Assembly (NCBI GenBank): GCA_937889645.1
Contig: CALBZE010000101.1
Coordinates: 14,043-78,042 of the forward strand
DNA: 64,000 nucleotides
Reading direction: 5' to 3'
Origin: an uncultured bacterium
GTDB lineage: Bacteria > Gemmatimonadota > Gemmatimonadetes > Longimicrobiales > RSA9
Shown here: piece by piece, positions 25,409 to 33,266 of the stretch
How positions within the stretch are numbered: position 1 is the first letter of the stretch
Layout of the letters: every line of letters starts with the position of its first letter
Program-made: the position numbers and the translations under genes
The notes under the pieces: model-generated
What the model was told of the DNA's origin: nothing
Seen by the model: only the letters and a program-made list of their open reading frames with translations
Databases searched by the model: none

Positions 25409-26872
25409 ATGAACGAGGGACGAATTCGCGTACGGTTCGCGCCGTCGCCCACCGGCTATCTGCACGTCGGTGGCGCTAGGACGGCGCTGTTCAATTGGCT
25501 GCTCGCGCGCCGTCACGGCGGCGTCTTCGTGCTCCGCATCGAGGACACCGACCGGGAGCGCTCGAGCCAGGAGATGACCCGTGCCATCCTCGAGGGGATG
25601 GAGTGGCTCGGTCTGACGTGGGATGAGGGGCCGTATTTCCAGGCCGACGGCTTCGAGCGCCACCGTCGCGACGCGCTCCGGCTCCTCGAGAGCGGTCACG
25701 CCTACCGCTGCTTCTGCACGCCCGAGGAGCTGGCGGAGAAGCGCGCCCGGGCCGAGGGCGCCAAGGAGGCGTTCCGCTACGACCGGACCTGCCTGCTGAA
25801 CGTCTCGCCCGAGGAGGCGGAGCGCCGCGCCGCCGCGGGGCAGCCGTTCACCATCCGGTTCAAGGTGCCCGAGGGCGTGACGGCCTGGGACGACGCCGTC
25901 CACGGCCGTCTCGAGTTCGACAACGCGGACATCGAGGACTTCATCATCCTCCGCTCGGACGGCACGCCGATCTACAACATGGCCGTCGTGAGCGACGACG
26001 CGGAGATGCGCATCACGCACGTCATCCGCGGTGACGACCACATCTCGAACACGCCGAAGCAGATCCTGCTCTATCGGGCTCTCGGCTACCCCGAGCCGGT
26101 CTTCGCACACGTCCCCATGATCCTGGGCCCCGACGGCAAGCGCCTGAGCAAGCGGCACGGCGCCACGGCGGTGGGCGAGTACAGGAGCCAGGGGATCCTG
26201 CCGTGGGCGATGGTCAACTTCCTGGCGCTCCTTGGCTGGTCGCCTGACGACGACCGGGAGGTCATGAGCATCGACGAGCTGATCGAGCGATTCTCCCTCG
26301 ACGGGATCAACAAGAAGAGCGCGATCTTCGACGTCCAGAAGCTCGAGTGGCTGAACGGGCAGCACCTGAGTCTCGCGCCGGCCGAGCGGCTGGAGCCGAT
26401 CGTCACCGAGGAGCTGGTGCGCACCGGCGTCGCGACCGAAGCGGTGTTGACGCAAAGGCGTGAGTGGTATCTCGGGCTGATCGACCTGCTCAAGGTCCGC
26501 GCCCGCGGCGTGGGCGACATCGTCCGGCAGGCGCGCCCCTACTTCATCGACCGCGTGGAGTACGACGCCGACGCCATCGAAAAGCACTGGAAGGATCCGG
26601 CCGACGTCCGGGCGCGTCTCGCGGCGCTGCGCGAGCGGCTCGCAACGGCCGATACGTGGGACGAGGGCACGCTGGAGGCGGCGCTGCGCGGACTCGCCGA
26701 CGAACTCGGGGTCGGCGCGGGGAAGTTAATCCACCCGCTCCGCGTGGCGGTGACGGGGATGGCCGTGTCGCCGGGGATCTTTGAGGTCCTCGTCGCGATG
26801 GGGCCCGAACTCACGCTGCGGCGGCTGGATGCGGCTCTCGAAGCGCTCGATGGGCTTTCGCAAACATCTTGA
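25409..26872 (+). CDS. gltX: Glutamate-tRNA ligase
   Basis: The 487-residue class I synthetase charges tRNA-Glu (and tRNA-Gln if the organism uses the amidotransferase route). The HIGH-type motif appears as APSPTGYLHVGGARTALFNW (residues about 11-30). The KMSKS-type motif appears as GKRLSKRHG. FCTPEELAEKR and IRGDDHISNTPKQILLY are further family segments. The C-terminal anticodon-binding helical domain is complete. The length is typical of the family. The ATG at 25409 is the only start that preserves the N-terminal motif spacing, and the promoter lies directly against it. Confidence 0.97.
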   Translation: MNEGRIRVRFAPSPTGYLHVGGARTALFNWLLARRHGGVFVLRIEDTDRERSSQEMTRAILEGMEWLGLTWDEGPYFQADGFERHRRDALRLLESGHAYRCFCTPEELAEKRARAEGAKEAFRYDRTCLLNVSPEEAERRAAAGQPFTIRFKVPEGVTAWDDAVHGRLEFDNADIEDFIILRSDGTPIYNMAVVSDDAEMRITHVIRGDDHISNTPKQILLYRALGYPEPVFAHVPMILGPDGKRLSKRHGATAVGEYRSQGILPWAMVNFLALLGWSPDDDREVMSIDELIERFSLDGINKKSAIFDVQKLEWLNGQHLSLAPAERLEPIVTEELVRTGVATEAVLTQRREWYLGLIDLLKVRARGVGDIVRQARPYFIDRVEYDADAIEKHWKDPADVRARLAALRERLATADTWDEGTLEAALRGLADELGVGAGKLIHPLRVAVTGMAVSPGIFEVLVAMGPELTLRRLDAALEALDGLSQTS

Positions 26873-26897
26873 CAGATCGCGGCCGCTTACGTAAACT
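26869..26897 (+). promoter_or_regulatory. Promoter of the lexA-like gene
   Basis: TTGACA (26869-26874) overlaps the gltX stop codon. TAAACT (26892-26897) lies 17 bp further on. This is a near-consensus sigma-70 promoter with a leader of about 128 nt before ATG 27032. Confidence 0.7.
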
Positions 26898-27031
26898 GGC
26901 GCCAGGCCAAGGCCGAGAATTCGCAGCAGGGGCGTGCACTGGTCGATCGATGACGACGTCGGCGAGCACGCCCCTTCGTCATTTCCGCGATTTTCCGGCC
27001 CTAGGGCGAACCCGCCGATCAGGAGGCGAAG

Positions 27032-27694
27032 ATGCCCGAGCCGCTGACCAAGCTCGAGCGCCGGATCCTCGATTACATCGTCGATTATCTCAGGCGCAAC
27101 ACCTACCAGCCGTCGATCCGTGAAATCGGCGTGCGGTTCAACATCAAGAGCACGAAGACGGTCTCGGAGTACCTGCAATCGCTCGCCGACAAAGGGTGGA
27201 TCGAGCGCGACCCGTCGCGTTCGCGGGGTGTGCGCCTGCTGGGGTTGAATCTTTCCACCCAAACGGTCTCGGTGCCGCATTATCGAGGTCTGTCGAGCCT
27301 GTCCGAGGCCGTGGCGGCCACGGATGCGTTCGAGATCGACCGCCGCCTGGCGACGGAAGCGGGCTCGTTCATCCTGTCCGTCGACGGGGAAGGGATGCCG
27401 TCGGCCGGTATTCGCGGGGGTGACATGCTCCTGGTCGAACCGGTCACCGAGGACGAGCTCGAGGACGGCGACGTCGTGGTCGCGCGCATCGAGGGGGAAT
27501 GCTCGCTCCAGCGCTTCCACGACCGGGACGGCGAGCGCCTGCTGGAGCCCGGCGGCCCCGACTTCCTGCCGATCCTGCTGAATGAGCGCGACTGCATCGT
27601 CGTTGGTCGCGTCTCGACCATTCTTCGCCGCCTCCGCTTCGGGCAAGTGGCGACGGCCGCGGCCGCCCGGGAGCAAGGGAGCCTCTCGAAGTAG
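27032..27694 (+). CDS. LexA-like repressor lacking autoproteolysis residues
   Basis: The 220-residue protein has the LexA winged HTH (LTKLERRILDYIVDYLRRN, then PSIREIGVRFNIKSTKTVSE). A peptidase S24-like C-terminal fold follows, recognisable by GIRGGDMLLVEP, EDGDVVVARIEGECSLQRF and LLEPGGPDFLPILL. By alignment with E. coli LexA, the cleavage Ala-Gly is absent (PHYRGLSSL region, 82-90). The catalytic Ser119 is Gly121 (motif DGEGM) and Lys156 is Gln160. Self-cleavage on RecA filament should therefore be impossible. It probably still dimerises and binds DNA, but answers a different signal. AGGAGG precedes the ATG and tadA follows 9 bp downstream. Confidence 0.88.
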   Translation: MPEPLTKLERRILDYIVDYLRRNTYQPSIREIGVRFNIKSTKTVSEYLQSLADKGWIERDPSRSRGVRLLGLNLSTQTVSVPHYRGLSSLSEAVAATDAFEIDRRLATEAGSFILSVDGEGMPSAGIRGGDMLLVEPVTEDELEDGDVVVARIEGECSLQRFHDRDGERLLEPGGPDFLPILLNERDCIVVGRVSTILRRLRFGQVATAAAAREQGSLSK

Positions 27695-27703
27695 ATTTCC
27701 ATC

Positions 27704-28177
27704 GTGAAGTGCGAGTACGTGCCGGCGCGCGCCGAGGACGCCCTCTGGATGCAGAGGGCGCTCGAGCAAGCGCGTGCCGCAGCCATCGAGGAGGAGGTGC
27801 CCGTCGGCGCGGTCGTCGTCGTCGGGGGGCGGCTGGTCGCCGAGGCCCGCAATCGCACCCGCACGTGGGACGACCCCACGGGGCACGCCGAACTGGTTGC
27901 GGTGCGCCAGGCCGCCGAGCGCCTGGGACGTTGGGCCCTGCTCGATGCGACCGTCTACGTCACGTTGGAGCCGTGCGCGATGTGCGCGGGGGCGATGGTC
28001 CTGGCGCGCATCCGGCGCCTGGTCTACGCGGCGTCGGACCCCAAGACCGGGATGTGCGGCTCGCTCGCCTGCATCGTCCAAGACCCGCGGCTGAACCACA
28101 GGGTAGAGCTGACCAAGGGTGTGCTGGAGGAAGAAGCCGGCGAGATCCTGCGGGCGTTCTTCCGGGCGCGGCGCTGA
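27704..28177 (+). CDS. tadA: tRNA-specific adenosine deaminase
   Basis: The 157-residue enzyme deaminates A34 of tRNA-Arg(ACG) to inosine. The zinc-dependent deaminase motifs are complete: GHAELVAV (His61, catalytic Glu63) and PCAMCAGAM (Cys91, Cys94), with VPVGAVVVV upstream. Start GTG 27704 gives a normal N-terminus; the distance from the lexA-like stop is 9 bp, so both are probably co-transcribed. The TadA-specific C-terminal helix containing LRAFFRARR is present. Confidence 0.93.
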   Translation: MKCEYVPARAEDALWMQRALEQARAAAIEEEVPVGAVVVVGGRLVAEARNRTRTWDDPTGHAELVAVRQAAERLGRWALLDATVYVTLEPCAMCAGAMVLARIRRLVYAASDPKTGMCGSLACIVQDPRLNHRVELTKGVLEEEAGEILRAFFRARR

Positions 28178-28254
28178 TCCGTGTCGCCTCGCATGCGCTT
28201 TGCAGCACCCGGCCGCCGTCGGCGCCGTTCCTCTCTCATTCAGGAGGCTGCAAC

Positions 28255-28467
28255 GTGTTCGGAGCCGTGGTCAATGCGGTCGGGTACGCCAGGAAGCCCG
28301 GCGCGGCGTTCGTGGTGAAGCACCCCGTCCGGGCGGTGAGGATCATGAGATTTCGCCGTAATGTGAGGGACACGTTCACCGCGCGCCGCATCGCGCTCGG
28401 GCTCGGCGCCGCGGCGGTCGCGGTTCCTGTCGGGTATTGGCTCGGCCGGAGGTTGGGGCTCGGCTGA
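28255..28467 (+). CDS. Small membrane protein, unknown
   Basis: The 70-residue protein starts VFGAVVNAVGYARKPGAAF. It has a basic middle (RAVRIMRFRRNVRDTFTARR) and a single C-terminal hydrophobic helix (IALGLGAAAVAVPVGYWLG). CAGGAGG lies 7 bases before the GTG at 28255. The positive-inside pattern suggests a single-pass inner-membrane protein. I do not recognise a family. It sits 77 bp after tadA and before a strong terminator hairpin. Confidence 0.6.
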   Translation: MFGAVVNAVGYARKPGAAFVVKHPVRAVRIMRFRRNVRDTFTARRIALGLGAAAVAVPVGYWLGRRLGLG

Positions 28468-28530
28468 GTCGCTTGGCGCGGAGGATGCCCGGCCCACGCG
28501 GTGAACCACTCGGGGCCCGTTGGGAGGACG

Positions 28531-28573
28531 AAAAGGGCGGCCCGGCGCGATCTCGCGCCGGGCCGCTTCGTTG
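28531..28573. terminator. Bidirectional rho-independent terminator
   Basis: GCGGCCCGGCGCGA (28537-28550) pairs perfectly with TCGCGCCGGGCCGC (28553-28566). On the minus strand it is followed by CCTTTT (28531-28536), ending the antiporter transcript. On the plus strand the tail is TTCGTTGT, ending the small-protein transcript. Confidence 0.8.
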
Positions 28574-28601
28574 TGCCGGTGTGTCGGTGTCGGCCCCGGA
28601 G

Positions 28602-30284
28602 TCAGTCGGCCGAGACCGGCGCGGGTGCGGCCGCGCCCTCCTCGAGCGCGGGGACGGCGACGGCGTCCGCACGCTTCCCGACGATCCGCAGAACGCCGTA
28701 GAGAATCGCGGCGCCGAGGACCAGTGAGAGCACCGGGCTCATCCCGAAGGCGGTCGGCACATCGCCGACTGCCATCGCGACCAGGGCCACGGCTGCCGCG
28801 TACGGCAGCTGGGTCCGGACGTGGTCGACGTGGTCGCACGCCGACGCCATCGAACTCATGACGGTCGTGTCCGAGATCGGCGAGCAGTGGTCGCCGAAGA
28901 TCGAACCGGCCATGATCGAGCTGATCACCCCCAGCAGGATCGTGTACCCTTCGCCGCTTTCGAAGCCGACGCCCGCGCCCATGGCGACGGCGAGCGGTAC
29001 GACGACGGGGAACAGGATGGCCATCGTCCCCCATGACGTGCCCGTGGCGAAGGAGATCAGCGCGCCGACCACGAAAACGATCACGGGGAGCAGGTGCATC
29101 GGCAGCGAGTCCTTCAGGACCGACGAAAGGTAGGGCCCCGTCCCCAGCGCTTCGGTCACCCCGCCGAGCGACCAGGCGAGCACCAGGATGACGATCGCGA
29201 GCATCATCGACTTGAGCCCGCCGATCCACGCCTCGATCGCTTGCTGCGGCGTGAGGATTCGCTGCGCGATGCTGAGCGCGATCGCGACGATCGACCCCGC
29301 GAACGACGCCCAGATCAACGCGCTGAACGGATTGGCGCCGCCGACGATCTCCCACAGCGTGTGATCGCCGGGACCGAGTTCCTGCGCCCCCGTGTGGAGA
29401 ATGCCCGCGACCGCCACGACCATGACCGTGAGCACCGGGATCGCCGCGTTGTACCACCGGTGCTTCACGCCTTCCGGCGGCTCCATGTGCCCGCTTGTCG
29501 TGTCGACGGCCGGCATCGCGCCGGGCCGGATTAGCCCTCGGCCCGAGGTGGCCCGGACCTCGGCTTCGAGCATCGGCCCGAAATCTCGCCGGGTCAGCAC
29601 GACCATCAACACGAAGAGCAGCGTCAGGATCGGATAAAAGAGGTACGGAATCGAGTGCAGGAAGACCGCGAACGGATTCTCGGCCCCGGCCAGCAGGCTC
29701 GCCTGGACGGCCGGATCGGTCGTCTGCGATGCAGCACTCTTCAACGCGTCGCCGATCAGCGTGATCTCGAAGCCGACCCAGGTCGAGACGGCGGCGATCG
29801 CCGCCACCGGCGCCGCCGTTGAATCGACGATGTATGCGAGCTTCTCCCGCGACACGTTCAGCCGATCCGTCACCGGGCGCATCGTGTTGCCCACGATGAG
29901 CGTATTCGCGTAGTCGTCGAAGAAGATCAGGGCCCCGGACAGCCACGCCAGGAACTGGCCGCGCCTGGGCGTGGTCGCGAACCCGCGCAACGCCTCGACC
30001 ACGCCTCGCGTCCCGCCGTTTCGGTTCATCACGGCGACCATCCCGCCGAGCGTCATGCTGAAGACGATGATCGCGATGTGGTCCGAATCCGCGAGCGCAC
30101 CGAGGACGAAGCGGTCCATGGTGGCGAGCGTCGCCGAGACCGGGTTGTAGTGGCTGAGCAGGAGCGCGCCGAGCCAGATCCCTGCGAAGAGCGAGAGGAC
30201 GACTTCCCGGAACACCAGGGCGAGGCAGATCGCTGCGAGCGGAGGCAGCAGACTCAGCCAGCCCGGCTCGATGGGTACGGTCAT
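28602..30284 (-). CDS. NhaC-family Na+/H+ antiporter
   Basis: The 560-residue protein has about 12 hydrophobic segments and starts WLSLLPPLAAICLALVFREV. It contains LIFFDDYANTLIVGNTMRP (about 140-160) and GTSWGTMAILFPVVVPLA in the second half, both hallmarks of the NhaC/YheL-type sodium-proton antiporter family. SIFGDHCSPISDTTVMSSM near the C-terminus is highly conserved in that family. It exports Na+ in exchange for H+ at the inner membrane. GGGGAG precedes the ATG at 30284. It is divergent from pyrR. Confidence 0.93.
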   Translation of the reverse strand: MTVPIEPGWLSLLPPLAAICLALVFREVVLSLFAGIWLGALLLSHYNPVSATLATMDRFVLGALADSDHIAIIVFSMTLGGMVAVMNRNGGTRGVVEALRGFATTPRRGQFLAWLSGALIFFDDYANTLIVGNTMRPVTDRLNVSREKLAYIVDSTAAPVAAIAAVSTWVGFEITLIGDALKSAASQTTDPAVQASLLAGAENPFAVFLHSIPYLFYPILTLLFVLMVVLTRRDFGPMLEAEVRATSGRGLIRPGAMPAVDTTSGHMEPPEGVKHRWYNAAIPVLTVMVVAVAGILHTGAQELGPGDHTLWEIVGGANPFSALIWASFAGSIVAIALSIAQRILTPQQAIEAWIGGLKSMMLAIVILVLAWSLGGVTEALGTGPYLSSVLKDSLPMHLLPVIVFVVGALISFATGTSWGTMAILFPVVVPLAVAMGAGVGFESGEGYTILLGVISSIMAGSIFGDHCSPISDTTVMSSMASACDHVDHVRTQLPYAAAVALVAMAVGDVPTAFGMSPVLSLVLGAAILYGVLRIVGKRADAVAVPALEEGAAAPAPVSAD

Positions 30285-30318
30285 GTAGGCTCCCCGTGAG
30301 ACGGTATCGATTCACGCA

Positions 30319-30347
30319 AAACTAATAACTATGCAGGTGTGAGTAAA
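30319..30347 (-). promoter_or_regulatory. Putative promoter of the NhaC-type antiporter
   Basis: On the minus strand TTTACT (30342-30347) and TAGTTT (30319-30324) are 17 bp apart, about 35 bp upstream of the ATG. The match is moderate. Confidence 0.45.
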
Positions 30348-30374
30348 GCGGCGCGCGTAGGGCGTCCGGCTCGG

Positions 30375-30403
30375 TTGACAGCGCCAGGCCGCCACCGTAA
30401 CCT
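30375..30403 (+). promoter_or_regulatory. pyr operon promoter
   Basis: TTGACA (30375-30380) and TAACCT (30398-30403) are 17 bp apart. The predicted start near 30410 leaves a leader of only about 35 nt before pyrR ATG 30445, too short for an attenuator. Confidence 0.65.
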
Positions 30404-30444
30404 TGCCGCCGATCCTACCGGAGACTTCGACCCGATCCCGAGCC

Positions 30445-31002
30445 ATGGCACGGTCCGAACGGCAGTTGCTGATGGACGAGAAGGCGGTCGAGCGCGTGCT
30501 GGCCCGAATGGCGCGCGAGATCGTCGAAAAGAACAACGGGACCGAAGGGCTCTCGCTCCTCGGCATCCACAGACGCGGGGTTCAGCTCGCCGAGCGGCTG
30601 GCGGCGGAGATCGAGCGCGCGGAAGGCGTGCGCCCGCCCGTCGGCACGCTGGACATCACGTTGTACCGCGACGACCTCATGGCGATCGGCCCGCGGCCGG
30701 TGGTCGGCGAGACGCGGCTGCCGCCGGGCGGGATCGACGGGCGCGTGCTCGTGATCGTCGACGACGTCGCGTATACCGGACGCACGGCTCGGGCGGCGCT
30801 GGACGAGCTGGCCGATTTCGGCCGCCCCGCGCGCATCTACCTCTGCGTCCTGATCGACCGGGGCGGCAGGGAGCTGCCGATCCAGCCGGACATCGTGGGG
30901 CGTACGGTGGGAGTCGAGCCCGGAGAGCGGGTCGAGGTGCTGGTCCCCGAGCTGGATGGCCGGCTCGCGGTCGAGCTCGCAATTTCGGGGGTGGACGGGT
31001 GA
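30445..31002 (+). CDS. pyrR: PyrR bifunctional pyr regulator / uracil phosphoribosyltransferase
   Basis: The 185-residue protein senses UMP/UTP and PRPP, regulates the pyr genes, and has weak UPRTase activity. The PRPP motif VLVIVDDVAYTGRTARAAL (about 95-113) and LLGIHRRGVQLAERLA near residue 35 are typical, as is LYRDDL. ATG 30445 (MARSERQLL) is chosen because it follows the promoter and starts the conserved region; 30403 lies on the -10 box. It overlaps pyrB by 4 bases (GTGA). A separate uracil phosphoribosyltransferase is encoded at 49665, so the main role here is probably regulatory. Confidence 0.93.
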   Translation: MARSERQLLMDEKAVERVLARMAREIVEKNNGTEGLSLLGIHRRGVQLAERLAAEIERAEGVRPPVGTLDITLYRDDLMAIGPRPVVGETRLPPGGIDGRVLVIVDDVAYTGRTARAALDELADFGRPARIYLCVLIDRGGRELPIQPDIVGRTVGVEPGERVEVLVPELDGRLAVELAISGVDG

Positions 31003-31973
31003 TCGCGACGAACCCCTATCTAGGCAAGGACTTGATCGGCCTCGAGCCGCTCTCGGCGGACCAGATCCGGGCGATCCTGGACACCGCCGAGCCGTTCAAG
31101 GAGATCAGCGAGCGGCCGATCAAGAAGGTCCCGGTCCTCCGGGGCAAGACGATCGTCAATCTGTTCTTCGAGCCATCGACCCGGACGCGCATTTCGTTCG
31201 AGTTCGCGGAGAAGCGGCTGAGCGCCGACACGGTCAACGTGGCGGCCAGCGGGTCGAGCGTGCAGAAGGGCGAGACGCTGGTCGACACGGCGCGCAACCT
31301 CGAAGCGATGCGGATCGACATGGTCGTGATCCGCCACTCGGCCTCGGGCGCGGCGCAGTTCCTGGCCGAGCGGATCGCCTCGAACGTGGTCAATGCCGGC
31401 GACGGGCGGCACGAGCATCCGACGCAGGCGCTCCTCGACATGCTCACGATCCGCGATCACTTCGGGCGGATCGAGGGCGTGAAGGTGTGCATCGTCGGGG
31501 ACATCCTTCATTCCCGCGTGGCGCGCTCGAACATCTGGGGGTTGAGGAAGCTCGGCGCCGAGGTGGGCGTGTGCGGTCCGCGCACGCTGCTACCGCCCGC
31601 AGTGCAAGAGCTGGGCGTGCACGTCTTCCCGCGGATCGAGGAGGCGATCGAGTGGGCGGACGCGTTGAACGTGCTCAGGCTTCAGCTCGAGCGCATGCAG
31701 GCGGGCTTCATCCCCAGTCTGCGCGAGTACAACCGGATCTTCGGCGTCACGCGCGAGCGCGTCGAGCGCGCGCCGAGGGATCTGCTGATCCTGCATCCGG
31801 GGCCGATGAACCGCGGCGTCGAGATCGACAGCGACGTCGCCGACGGGCCCCATTCGGTGATCCTCGACCAGGTGACGAACGGTGTGGCGGTGAGAATGGC
31901 GGTGCTGTACCTCCTGGCGGGCGGTGCGCCCGAGACGGCGGAGGCGGCGAAGCGGGGAGGAGGCGCGGAGTGA
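30999..31973 (+). CDS. pyrB: Aspartate carbamoyltransferase catalytic subunit
   Basis: The 324-residue enzyme condenses carbamoyl phosphate and aspartate to carbamoyl aspartate, the second step of pyrimidine synthesis. The carbamoyl-phosphate motif FFEPSTRTRISFE is intact, as are GDGRHEHPTQALLD and HPGPMNRGVEI. No pyrI regulatory subunit is visible nearby; the catalytic chain may act with PyrC, as in other organisms with adjacent pyrB and pyrC genes. GTG 30999 overlaps the pyrR stop and pyrC starts inside its last codons. Confidence 0.96.
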   Translation: MIATNPYLGKDLIGLEPLSADQIRAILDTAEPFKEISERPIKKVPVLRGKTIVNLFFEPSTRTRISFEFAEKRLSADTVNVAASGSSVQKGETLVDTARNLEAMRIDMVVIRHSASGAAQFLAERIASNVVNAGDGRHEHPTQALLDMLTIRDHFGRIEGVKVCIVGDILHSRVARSNIWGLRKLGAEVGVCGPRTLLPPAVQELGVHVFPRIEEAIEWADALNVLRLQLERMQAGFIPSLREYNRIFGVTRERVERAPRDLLILHPGPMNRGVEIDSDVADGPHSVILDQVTNGVAVRMAVLYLLAGGAPETAEAAKRGGGAE

Positions 31974-33262
31974 GCCCGAGGCCGATCCTGCTCCGGGGCG
32001 GGCGAGTGATCGACCCCTCGCAGGGGGTCGACGACGTCTGCGACGTGCTCCTGGGTGAGGGCGCCGTGGTGGGTGTGGGCCGGGAGATCGCGCCGCCCGA
32101 GGGGACCGAGGTGATCGACGTATCCGGGCTCATTGTGGCGCCCGGTTTCATCGACGTTCACGTCCACCTGCGCGAGCCTGGCGGCGAGCACAAGGAAACG
32201 ATCGCGACCGGCGCGCGCGCGGCGGCGGCGGGCGGCTTCACGGCCGTTTGCGCCATGCCGAATACCGATCCACCCATTGACGATCCGGCCTCCGTAGGTT
32301 TCGTTGCAGCGGAGGGGGCGCGCGTCGGGGCCGCTCGGGTTTATCCGGTGGGCGCGGTGTCGGTGGGGCTCAAGGGCGAGCGGCTGACCGAGGTCGGCGA
32401 GATGGTCGACGCCGGCGCCGTCGCCATCACGGACGACGGCCGGCCTGTCTGGGACGCCGGGCTGATGCGGCTGGCGCTCGAGTACACGCAGACGTTCGGC
32501 ATCCCCGTAGCCAGTCACTGCGAGGAGCTCGCTCTCTCCCGCGGCGGCTCGATGAACGAAGGGCTCGTCTCGGCGCGGCTCGGGCTCGTCGGGATCCCGA
32601 ACGCGGCGGAGGACGTCATGATCGCCCGCGACCTGATGCTCGCGGAGCTGACCGGCGGGCGGCTGCACATCCAGCACGTGTCGACGCGTCGCGGCGTCGA
32701 GATGATCCGCGCCGCGAAGGAGCGGGGCGTCGCGGTCACGGCCGAGGCCACGCCGCACCATTTCACGCTGACCGACGAGGCCGTCGACCAGTACCGCACC
32801 GACGCCAAGATGAACCCGCCGCTCCGCTCGGCGGCGGACCGGGAGGCAGTGCGGCAGGGCGTGGCGGACGGCACGCTGGACGTGATCGCGACCGACCACG
32901 CGCCGCACCACTACGACGAGAAGGAGCAGGCGTTCGACGAGGCGCCTTTCGGGATCGTCGGGCTGGAAACGGCGATCGGGCTCACCGTGACCCAGCTCGT
33001 CGATTCCGGCGTGATCGACCTGCGTCGCATGGTGGAGCGGATGAGCTGCGCGCCCGCGCGTGCGTTCCGGCTCCCGGGCGGGACGCTCCGCGTCGGGGCG
33101 CCGGCGGACGTGACCGTCTTCGACCCCGCCGAGGAGTGGGTCGTCGATCCGACGAAGTTCCTGTCGAAGAGCCGCAACACGCCGTTCGCCGGGTGGAAGC
33201 TGCGCGGACGCGCGGTCTACACCATTGTCGGCGGCCGCATCGTCTGGAAGGGAAGGGAGTAG
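31970..33262 (+). CDS. pyrC: Dihydroorotase (type I)
   Basis: The 430-residue amidohydrolase closes carbamoyl aspartate to dihydroorotate. The metal motif DVHVHLREPGGEHKET (about 58-73) and the second site (HHFTLTD, TDHAPH) are all present, so it is likely to be active rather than a PyrX-type pseudo-enzyme. AMPNTDPP is another family motif. GTG 31970 overlaps the pyrB stop by 4 bases. The third gene of the pyr operon; the downstream nuclease gene begins 4 bp later. Confidence 0.95.
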   Translation: MSPRPILLRGGRVIDPSQGVDDVCDVLLGEGAVVGVGREIAPPEGTEVIDVSGLIVAPGFIDVHVHLREPGGEHKETIATGARAAAAGGFTAVCAMPNTDPPIDDPASVGFVAAEGARVGAARVYPVGAVSVGLKGERLTEVGEMVDAGAVAITDDGRPVWDAGLMRLALEYTQTFGIPVASHCEELALSRGGSMNEGLVSARLGLVGIPNAAEDVMIARDLMLAELTGGRLHIQHVSTRRGVEMIRAAKERGVAVTAEATPHHFTLTDEAVDQYRTDAKMNPPLRSAADREAVRQGVADGTLDVIATDHAPHHYDEKEQAFDEAPFGIVGLETAIGLTVTQLVDSGVIDLRRMVERMSCAPARAFRLPGGTLRVGAPADVTVFDPAEEWVVDPTKFLSKSRNTPFAGWKLRGRAVYTIVGGRIVWKGRE

Positions 33263-33266
33263 CCGC

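Noticed and set aside
23750..26587. 945-residue minus-strand frame spanning gltX
   Set aside because: Only the part downstream of 25243 has membrane-protein sense; the rest lies opposite gltX and is a composition artefact of high GC.
26869..27031. Canonical SOS box at the lexA-like promoter
   Set aside because: No CTGT-N8-ACAG or GAACN4GTTC-type palindrome is visible near the promoter or in the leader.
30404..30444. Possible pyr attenuator
   Set aside because: The leader is about 35 nt and contains no terminator/antiterminator pair.
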